This document shows, piece after piece, positions 52,590-61,544 of a stretch of DNA of 64,000 bases (its first letter is position 1; the number at the start of each line of letters is the position of its first letter). The translations under genes were made by a program, and so were the position numbers. The stretch is taken from assembly GCA_030849075.1 (NCBI GenBank), contig JASAOO010003456.1, positions 1 to 64,000 on the forward strand, read 5' to 3'. Below the pieces are notes generated by a model that worked only from the letters and a program-made list of their open reading frames with translations, had not been told where the DNA came from and ran no database searches. Origin of the DNA: Zelonia costaricensis. Its lineage: Eukaryota > Euglenozoa > Kinetoplastea > Trypanosomatida > Trypanosomatidae.

Positions 52590-54902
52590 TGTGGTGGACA
52601 ACGGGATCAAGAGTCCGAACTCAGTGGAGGCAGCGCGTGGGTGAGAGGAAACAAGAGGAGAAGAGAAGCAGCACACAACACGACCGCGAAGGTACCGCCA
52701 GGCGCTGCGGCGTTGAGGGTCGGGGGTGGAGGGGAGGGGATGGGGCCGACGGGAGAGCTTTCCCTTCTCGTCCGGAAAGGTTCGCTGGGGGACTCACTAA
52801 GGGCAAGATGTGGCGAGCGGCGAAGCCACCACATTTTTCTCGTTTTTTTTTTTAGTTCATGCCGTTCCACTTGCTCCATCGTCTGCCCTTTTTGCCCTGT
52901 GGTCTGCGCTGGGTTTTTTTTCGTGTTGTGTCTGGCTTGACACGCCACACCCACCATACACACACACATACACGCACTCACGCTGGCGGGTGGCTTCTCT
53001 CGTTGCGATCGCTGCTGCAGCAACCACCACGGGGTGCAGAGACAGCGGAAGAGGCGGAGGCAGAGACGGATAACGAGGTCGACGGTGATACGTAAAGTGG
53101 GATGAGCTGCTGCGTAAGGAAAGCGTGTGAGGCGGGGGCGCGTTAAGGTTCGACGTGCCAGGGAGAAGGCGCGCGAGGAGTACGTCGTGAATACACAGCC
53201 AGAGCACGACGGCCTTCTTGTGCCGCTGCGTACCCAGGCCCGCTTTTCGAAGGAAGATGTTCAACAAGAGCGGACGAGAGAAAAGCTGGGAGGGGGCCAT
53301 GACGCGACAGCCGCATGTGCTTCCGCGTGCGGGGCGGCGAGGGTGATGTGAGCAACGAGCAAGTTGAGATTGATACAGCAAAGGAGCGCAGAAGACAGCA
53401 GCAGGGGGTGGAGAACGCTACGAGGGGAGGCGGCGGGTGCGTCCAAGGGCGCGCGTAGGCGAGAGCGATGGAAAGCGAACATCAGGGAAGAGAGAAAGAG
53501 TGAGAGACAGCAGGTAACAGCAAACTGCTATGAAGGGAGGGGGGTGAGTAGGGGGGGGGGGTTGAGATAAGAAGACGATGGCGGGAAAAAACAAAAGGCG
53601 GTTGAGGAGGAGGGGGGGGTGAAGTCTCCGAAGCCGCACTCGTTAATTCTTCCCTCCATCCCTTGGATGGATCGGGGGGAGGGGGAGGGGGGGGACACAG
53701 GTCAAGCGAAGTGCAACACAACGCAGAAAGCAGGTGAACGAGGGGAGAGGAGCAGAGAACCACTCCAGGAAAGAAATCGGCACTACAAAACTGCAGCACA
53801 AACACTTCCGCACACACACGCACACGCACACGCACACGCACGCACACCAGGACGAAAGCCAACGACGCAAGAGCAACAATCAAGCAAAGTTAAACAAGGG
53901 TTGACGGAGGCTTACGTCGGGTTGGACAGGGGGGCGGCGGCCCGGACGCGTTGGGGTGGGGCGTGACGGAGAGGGGGCTGAGGGTGGGGGCGGGGGCGAA
54001 ACAAAGGGGAGGAGGAGGAGCAGGAGCAGGAGGAGAAGCGGAAACGAACCACGTGAAAAAACGCAAGAAGCCTACAAGCACACAAACATACACACGCACA
54101 CATGCACAAATTTCTATTCGCATGCCTACAAACGCCCGAGGCACGGCAGCCTCCTCCACGGAGAGCGGGTCGTCTGCTGGCAGCGCGCCAGCTGCAAGAC
54201 AACGAGAGGGAGGGGGCCGCGTGGGAAAGGTCGAAAGGAAGGAACACGAACGGGAGAGGTGCTGCGGGGACGTCGAACTTATGGTGTTCGAGCCATCGCA
54301 GCACCTCCCGCTGGCGGTCCTTGACACACACACACACCCTGGTTTTCCCTTTTCGCACCTCACTGCATCCTCCCCCCCCCCTGCTGCCTTGTTCACCTGC
54401 GTGTCCCGCCAACGACAACGACAAGCGCCGGTGAAGGCGCCGTCGCCGCTAATTATCAACGCTGAAGGGGAGCGGCGGGAGGAGAGAGTACTCAGCACAG
54501 GAGGGAGAGAGAGAGAGAGCGAGGCCGCAAAAGGGGTGAAGAGGAGCTCAAGAAAAAAAAAAGAACAAAAGGGAGCGCAGTGGAGACACGAGAGTGTTGA
54601 CGCGCAAAAGAAGAAGCCAAAACGGGATGGAAGACGGTGGAGGGGGGGGATGAAAGGGGGGAATGGGGGTATTGGGGAAATGGGGGGGGGGAGGGGCAAG
54701 AAAGAAACCGATGGCGGCTAAAAGCAGCAGGCGCTAAAAAAGAAAAAGGATCGAACAGAACGCGGAGAGAACAAGAAACAAAAAAGAAAGGGAGCATGTG
54801 CGGTGCTTTGGCGTCCCCTCTCTTCCTTTCGCAATATACAGGCTCAACCGCACTCATGGAGGCAGACGCTTGCTGAGACATTCGAATGCACTCCCCACAC
54901 AC

Positions 54903-54935
54903 ACGCACATACGCACATACGCACATACGCACACC
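54903..54935. repeat. 8-bp tandem repeat (ACGCACAT)
   Basis: About four tandem units of an octamer within the long gene-free interval. No function is evident. Confidence 0.85.
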
Positions 54936-55964
54936 TTATCTTGTTCTTGCTGTGAGTGCGCCTCTACCGTTTTCCCATTTCATCTAGCGGCTGACCCAAA
55001 ATCATACACTGCACTGCAATACCCCTGGACGGGGACGTCACACGCAAAGGAGATTGGGGGGGGGGGGGGCTAGCGGGTGTGCGCGTGAATGTGTGGGAGA
55101 GCGTAGACAAACAGAAATGAAAATAAGGCGTGTGAAGTGCGTCGCGTTGGCAACAAGAGAGGAGAAAAAACGATGTGGAACCGAGAGCGGCAAAGTCCCA
55201 TCGAAGCAAAAAAGAAAGAGCGCAAGAAACAAACAAACAAACCAGAGTACAGGCGTGGCGCGCAAAGGAGAAGGCGGCTGCGAAGGAGAGCGAGGCAGAA
55301 GCAAAGAAGAGGCGGTGGGAGAGGTGTGATGAGCCGAGCCGGCGCTCTGCCCGCGACTCAGGCGGCCCCCCCCCCTTTTCCCCCATCCTGTCTCTCCGGT
55401 GTTTTTGATCTTTTTTTCTGTTTCTCGCCCGCATGCCCTCAACTCACGCCGACGTCGTACAGCAGGACTACTGCTACGAATACACACAAAAACACAAACA
55501 GAGCTTCACGCGCACGCAGAAATAGAGGAGCAGAAACAACGAACACAAAGCGAGAAAGGCGTAAATACGAAAAGAAGCAGGTGAGGGCAAAGGTCGACTT
55601 ATGAAAAGGGAGAAGAAGAAAGAAGTACAGCTGCGAAAAAGGCAGCAGTATGGGGGAGGGGGGAGGGGGGAGGGGAGGGGGGTGTCGATGCGACAAGGCA
55701 TGAAGGAGAAGCAAAGAAAAAGGAAGAGCGTGTTCAGAGGCGACAGAAAGAAAGCGCGTGACTAACAAGGGGAAAAGGAGAAAGAGAACAGGAAGAACGG
55801 AAGAGGATGTGGACAGCAAAACCGGTCACACACATACACACAGAGACGTTTACACACACACAGCACCTCACCTGCAGCGCTCCACAACGGCCACTGGATG
55901 TGTGTCAAAGTCATCGATTTCTGTAACCTTGGCTGGAGCGTGTAAAGCTAGAGCTCTGTGTATT

Positions 55965-55970
<6 letters not shown>

Positions 55971-56000
<30 letters not shown>
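55971..56000. repeat. (TG)15 dinucleotide repeat
   Basis: An uninterrupted TG tract of 30 bases within the long gene-free interval. Confidence 0.93.
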
Positions 56001-56003
<3 letters not shown>

Positions 56004-58301
56004 ACGCAGGGGTGTGTCTAACACTGCGCATGTGGATTCTACCGTTTTTGTTTTTTGGCTTTTGGATTGTTGTACCTTCTCCACACCGTGTCACGCACAC
56101 AAAGAAGCTCCTTTTTCTTGGGTAGGGGAGAGGAGGGGAGGGAGGAACTACGCTGTTGCCCGGCACGTTAGACGTCTGGGTTGATGTCTTCACTGTAGAG
56201 AAAAAAAAAGAAAGCAAAGAGTGCTGCTTCACAGCCGCACAAATCAAACACAAACACACTTTCTTTTGTTGGATTATATTTTGAAGGTCTTTTGGGGGAG
56301 GGGAGGGGGGCGTTTGCGATAATTATAAGCTGCCGCGTCGTTCGGTATGTGCCCGCACTTGCGAAACTGCGCGTGTTTTGCGTGTGGTTGCGAACAGGGG
56401 AGTGGGGGGTGAGAAATCGAGGAGGACGGCTCTTTTCTTTCAAGGCCTTTTTTTTCGCGTTTCTGCTACAAGTGTGTGTCGTGACTCTTTGTTGGTTCGC
56501 ATATTTCGTACTGTTTTGTTTTTCTGTGTGTTTGTGATTCATGCAGATGATGATGATGATGTCGACGATGAAGCCTCGGGTGTGTGGGGAGCAAACGGGA
56601 AAAAGGAGGTGAGAGAATTATCAATTCGCGCAGTTACGGAAAGAAGAAAAAATGGGGAGCCATACGCAACATGAAAACCAAAAGAAAAAACGGGGGCGGG
56701 AAAGAAGTAGGGGAACACGGAGACGACCAGAAAAGGCAAGAACACAACACACGAAGCCAACAAAGAAAAATCGAAAGGCGGGGGCAAAACGCGTGCCTCT
56801 ACTTGTTTGGCACTGAATACTTCCTCCAGTCTCGACGCGATGTATGTGCGTTCTCCTTTTCTGTCGTCGAACTACAGTGCGCAGAGAGCAGGGGTGGGGA
56901 GAAGAGATTGGGGGACGAGGAGGACCGAAGCGGAAGCCTTCAAATCGGCCGGCGCAGCGGACGGGCGAGTGCAGTGCTGAAAGCAGAAAAAGGCACCGAA
57001 AACAACAACTACAAAACTACGCGTTTGAATCACACTCCGTTCGCGCACACACACGCGCGCGCACCAAAAAAAACAGCTTTAATGGGAAGGCCCTACAAAG
57101 AACGCCATGAAGGCGGCCCGACCTCTTCTTCGGTCGCACCGCTTCTCTCCCACCCCGAAAAGGTTCCCCATTCTCCTCCACCGCATCAGCACAAAATGAA
57201 GGGGGAGTGTGTGTGTATGTGTGAGAGAGGAAGAGGAGGACAGAAGGGTGGTGATCGTGGTGTACGCACGGAGAACGATGCAGAGAGAAGCGCATGACGG
57301 CAACACAACAACAAAAAGGCATGAATGGAGAAGTCAAGCCACAGCGCACACACACGACAGCGCCGCATTGATGTAGCGTCAAAACCCGGACACCACCACA
57401 ATATACCGAAGGACAATGAATGGGGGGGAAGAGAGAGAGAGAGCGCGAAGAACGAGACGGCAAAAAGTAGGAGTCATGACAGCAATGAAGGAAAGCACAC
57501 ACACACACACACAAGCACAAGCACACAGGCGTCCCGGGGGAAACAAGAGGACGAGCGACCGCTCAACCTGGCAAATGCACGGGATGGTGGTACAGCACAA
57601 AAAAGAGGGAAAGCAGCACAACGGCGTACACCCAGCAAAAGTGGACACACACACAAAAAAAAAAAGAAGAGCACACAGCGTTCCGTGGACGCAGCCGAAA
57701 AAACAAACCGTGCAGCAGGCCGCCACTATTGAAGCAACGCAGAGTCACACAAACGAGCACCCACCCATCAGCATCAGCGCCGGAGGCGGAGAGGAGAGGG
57801 GGTAGGTAGGAAGCACGGGAGCGCCATCACATCAGTTGTGGAGAAGGAAAACAAAAAAAAAGGGACTTGCAGAGAGGTGTGAGGCAAAATGGGCCGCTCC
57901 GTGACTTTCACCCTTCTCGTTTTCGCCGAGTGACGCTGTGAAGCGATATGCACCCCATCGGTGCAGAAGAGGAAGAGCAAAAGGAAAAGAAAGCATGTGC
58001 TCGAGTGAGGGAGGGGGGGGGGGTGAGGCATCGGCAGCATCGGACGCCATCACGCCACACATACACGCACACACACACGCGAGCTGGTCCCGAGTTCCAA
58101 GAGGAGCAAAAGGAAAAGAAAACGCGTACGGCAGCGGCGGCAGCAGCAGCGGCGATCATGTTTGGGAATGTGGCCTCATTGCGGTTATCATGCAAGTCAC
58201 CACACCCAGAGTATCCAAACACACAATAACGCACGCGTACACGCACACACATGCGAGCCCCCCCCCCCAAGCCGATGGAGAAGGGAGGTATGTGCTGGGT
58301 G

Positions 58302-61300
58302 TCACAGGTCGGCGCGCGGGTTCTTGCGCGCCCCGGTGCGGCGCCCCGTGGAGCTGCTGCTATTGTTGTGGCCGTTCAGCGCGGCTCCGCCGTACGCCCC
58401 GCTGCCTTCACCATCACCCATCACGTTGTGGCCACGGGCGCCACGCCCGTTCAGCGGCCCCTCGACGCTCACGCGCGTCACGCTGCCCATCTGCATGGAC
58501 GACTCCGCCACATCGCGGGAAAGGGAGGTCTGCTTGTCGCTCAGGTACTGCCCCAGCGGCATCGAGTCGCGGCTCGTGCTCTCCGCCGTCGGCGGGTACA
58601 GGTACGCCTTGGTCGCTTCGCGTGAGCTGCCGCTGTTCTTCAGCGAACGGCTTGTGCGAATCGGGTCAAGGGAGAAGCTGCTGGGGGACTGCACGCTGCT
58701 GCCGCCGAGGTTGATGGCGGGGAGAAAGTTGCTCCTCGACCTGCTTTCGAAACCCGTCTCACCTGCGCCGAGACTAGCGCGCGTCAAGCCACCACCACCG
58801 CTCGCACCGCCGGCCGTGCTGCTGGAGGTGAGGGTGCGCTGGTGCACGCCGCCCTCCATGCTCGAGCTCTGGCGCGACTCCTCACTGGTCAGCCCGTTGC
58901 CCAGCGCTCCGCTGCCGGTCTGCATGGGGTGGTTCTTGTGCCGGGCATGCGAGATGCGGTGCTTCGTCGGTGGGCTGTGTGCGCGGGTCAGCGAGGCACC
59001 CTGCGACGAGTTGTTGCGGCGGCGGCTCGCGCTGCCCTCCTCCGGCGAGCCGAGCTCCAAGCTCCCCTGCGACGGGTGGGAGGTGGCGCTGGTGATGCCG
59101 CTCACCGACTCGCGGGTGTGCCGCCGGGTCAAGCTGCGCTTCTCGCTGCCGTTTTTCTTTTTGCGGCTCGTGCGGCTGGTGCGGCTGCCGGCGCGGTTCT
59201 CCGAGTGCCCCGGGCTGGGCTGCGGCCGCAGCGCCGGTCCCTCCTCGGGCGACCGCGTGGGCGACAGCAGCCGCCGCGAGGGGGCGGAGTTCTGTGGCCG
59301 CTCTATGGACGGCGCCATCGGGGTGGTGAAGGACGTCATCGTCGCCGGCGACGACGGGACGTGGGCAATGGTGAGGTACTTGCTGAACCACCGATGCTGC
59401 AGCAGCTCCAGCGCTGTGGGCCGCTCCGCCGGGTTCGCGCGCAGGCACTGTGAGATGAAGTCGAGCACCTCGCTCGACCACGTGTTGTTTGCGGGAATGT
59501 ACCGGCCCAACGGCACCGTGGTCGACCCGGCGATGGCCATCATGACGGTGAACTGGTTGGGCAGGTCCGACAGCGGCGGCTTGCCCGTCAGCATCTCAAT
59601 CACGCAGCACGCCACTGACCAGATGTCCGCCGCGGTGCCGACCACCGCGCCGTCCAGGTGCAGCACCTCGGGTGCCATGAAGTACGCCGTGCCCACGATC
59701 TTGGCCGTCATGGTGGCGGACGCGATGATGCTCTTGGCCGTGCCGAGGTCGGCGATCTTGAGCTGGCTCGACGTGTCTAGCAGCAGGTTGTCGCCCTTGA
59801 GGTCGCGGTGGATGATGCCGCGGCGGTGCATGTAGGCGAGACCCTGGAGCAGCTGGAAGCACAGCGCAGCGGCTTGCGGCTCCTCCAAGCTTCCGTACGA
59901 CTTGATCGCTGACGTCACGCTCCCGCCTGAGACGTACTCCATGTAGATGCGCAGGGTGCCGTCGGCGATCTCGTCGTTGAGATAGCGGACGATGTTGGGG
60001 TGGCTGAGCTGCTTCAGCACCGTCAGCTCGCGCTTCACCGCCTCCACCTCCCGCACCAGCGCCGTCTCCTCCTTCGCAGACGCCGCGCCGGGCTTGTCGG
60101 ACGGCGCCTTCAGCTGCGCCTCCACCACGCCGGGCAGGCGAATCTCCTTCATTGCGATGATGCGGTTGTTGTTGCGCTGCATGCCGCGGTACACGGCGCC
60201 GTAGCTGCCCTTGCCGATGAGTTCGCCGCGCATGAAGTTCGTTGCTGACGGCCGCGACATGTCAATCGACACGGACACCGCCGTCAGCGCGTTGCTGTCC
60301 TCGGAGAAGCTGACGCGTCCGTCGACGGAACAGAGCGGGGTGCGGGACAGGTCGAGCGCGGCAATGCTCAGCTGGCTCGTGCGCCCGCTGTGCCGCTTGC
60401 TGTCCCGCAGCGACGGGCTCTGCAAGCTCTTCTGCGGCGTGGCGCCATCCTGCGCAACAGGTGGGTCCTCGAGAAAGAGGTGACTTGTCAGTCGCGGCGC
60501 ACGGGAGTGCCGACAGCTCGGCTCATTCGTGCGGTTGTCGGCGGTAAAGGCGCAGATGCTGTTCAGCGTTGAGCTCTGTCCAGCCGGGCACACGGTGTTG
60601 CCGGCGCCCGTCAGCTGCGAGCTGGTCGTCAGCATCGAGTCTGCGAAGGCCGAGCGGCCCGTGGGGCTGGCCATCAGCGTCGACGGGGAGTGCGGCGTCG
60701 TGCCGCTCGAGGAGATGCCGAGGAGCAGCGCGCTGGGCAGTCCGTACGTGTCCACGGTGCGGCTGCCCGAGTCAGGCAGCGGCCGCTGCTGCTGCGCCGG
60801 CGCGACCCCGTGCGTGGGCGTGGGCGCCGTCGCCGCGCTGTTCGTGCGGCCACTCTGGCTCAGGCCGCTGCTGCCCAGCCCACCCGTCGCGATCCAGCGA
60901 CTCTCCGGCACGGTGCGGCTCTCGTTCAGGTGCTTCTGCGGGGAGCCGAGCGCGGAGCTGCGGCGCAGCGGCTGCGGAGCCGAGGCTGCGGAAACGACGA
61001 TGGGGGCCGGCGGTACCCGCGTCGACGGCGGACGTGAGCCGCGCTCGCCGTGCGAGTAGGGCACCGTGGAGGAGGCGTTGGCATCCGACTGGGACAGGCG
61101 CCCTGAGTGACTTGTCCGCTCCTTCGCAAAGGCCGCCAGGTCGCGCGGCAGCGGCGCGTCGGGTAGGGAGCTGTGGTACTGCCCGCTCTGCTGCCGTGCG
61201 GGCCGCGGCGGGGAGCCGGAGGAGGTGAGGTCGAGCGGGAGAGACCCACGCGAGCGGTCCCTCAAACCGGCGACATGCGTTGAGGCGTTGGCGATGTTGC

Positions 61301-61544
61301 TGGTGCGGCTGCTGTTCCAGCTGCGCGGGGAAAGCCCAATCTCGGGAGAGAGGGGCTGCAGCTGCGCCGGCGAGCAGGCGAGCAGCTCCGTCAGCGGGGA
61401 GACCATGCTCGCATGATTGCCGTGCAGGCCGTCCGCGCCGAGGCGCAGCGAAAGGTCGTGCGCCGTGCGCGGCGATGTTATGATGCGCTTCCTCGCTATG
61501 GACGGCGACAGCGCCGGGCTGGTGGGGAGGCGTGAGTGCGACAT
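58302..61544 (-). CDS. STE11/MEKK-like protein kinase (1080 aa)
   Basis: This is a large serine/threonine kinase, probably at MAPK-kinase-kinase level. The N-terminal ~435 residues are Ser/Thr/Pro-rich and probably disordered. The catalytic domain spans about 436-720, with the glycine loop LIGKGSYGAVYRG, AMKEI (K466), an insert rich in Ala/Lys, HPNIVRYLNDE, the MEKK-like MEYVSGGSVTSAIKSYG and HRDLKGDNLLLD (D581). DLG replaces DFG (D599), and then come IVGTAYFMAPEV, DIWSVACCVIEMLTGKPP and NPAERPTALELLQHRWF. The GDN after HRDLK and the YVSGGS hinge favour STE11/MEKK. All catalytic residues are present, so it should be active. The C-terminal ~360 residues are Ser/Arg-rich with a basic patch (TSRKKKNGSEKRS). 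I start at MSHSRLPTSPALSPSIARKR (61544), since the splice acceptor at 61642-61641 leaves a plausible 97-base leader; 13 more codons upstream are possible. Confidence 0.93.
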   Translation of the reverse strand: MSHSRLPTSPALSPSIARKRIITSPRTAHDLSLRLGADGLHGNHASMVSPLTELLACSPAQLQPLSPEIGLSPRSWNSSRTSNIANASTHVAGLRDRSRGSLPLDLTSSGSPPRPARQQSGQYHSSLPDAPLPRDLAAFAKERTSHSGRLSQSDANASSTVPYSHGERGSRPPSTRVPPAPIVVSAASAPQPLRRSSALGSPQKHLNESRTVPESRWIATGGLGSSGLSQSGRTNSAATAPTPTHGVAPAQQQRPLPDSGSRTVDTYGLPSALLLGISSSGTTPHSPSTLMASPTGRSAFADSMLTTSSQLTGAGNTVCPAGQSSTLNSICAFTADNRTNEPSCRHSRAPRLTSHLFLEDPPVAQDGATPQKSLQSPSLRDSKRHSGRTSQLSIAALDLSRTPLCSVDGRVSFSEDSNALTAVSVSIDMSRPSATNFMRGELIGKGSYGAVYRGMQRNNNRIIAMKEIRLPGVVEAQLKAPSDKPGAASAKEETALVREVEAVKRELTVLKQLSHPNIVRYLNDEIADGTLRIYMEYVSGGSVTSAIKSYGSLEEPQAAALCFQLLQGLAYMHRRGIIHRDLKGDNLLLDTSSQLKIADLGTAKSIIASATMTAKIVGTAYFMAPEVLHLDGAVVGTAADIWSVACCVIEMLTGKPPLSDLPNQFTVMMAIAGSTTVPLGRYIPANNTWSSEVLDFISQCLRANPAERPTALELLQHRWFSKYLTIAHVPSSPATMTSFTTPMAPSIERPQNSAPSRRLLSPTRSPEEGPALRPQPSPGHSENRAGSRTSRTSRKKKNGSEKRSLTRRHTRESVSGITSATSHPSQGSLELGSPEEGSASRRRNNSSQGASLTRAHSPPTKHRISHARHKNHPMQTGSGALGNGLTSEESRQSSSMEGGVHQRTLTSSSTAGGASGGGGLTRASLGAGETGFESRSRSNFLPAINLGGSSVQSPSSFSLDPIRTSRSLKNSGSSREATKAYLYPPTAESTSRDSMPLGQYLSDKQTSLSRDVAESSMQMGSVTRVSVEGPLNGRGARGHNVMGDGEGSGAYGGAALNGHNNSSSSTGRRTGARKNPRADL

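Larger units (their letters stand above)
50202..58301. other. 8.1 kb stretch without a recognisable gene
   Basis: This is the longest non-coding interval in the window, between the 3' end of the kinase gene and the 5' end of the UHM-like gene. It is mainly purine-rich on the plus strand, with CA/GT microsatellites (about 50262-50280, 51510-51535, 55971-56000, 57495-57512), an AGGGG repeat (52561-52589) and an 8-bp ACGCACAT-type repeat (54903-54935). Open frames are low-complexity translations of repeats. A compositionally balanced island lies at about 53130-53350. It could be a very long untranslated region, hold non-coding RNA, or contain a decayed gene. Confidence 0.65.

Noticed and set aside
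53127..53351. 74-codon plus-strand frame in the balanced island
   Set aside because: It has no ATG (GTG only), lies against the direction of all other genes and is not recognisable. It is kept only as a finding about the island.
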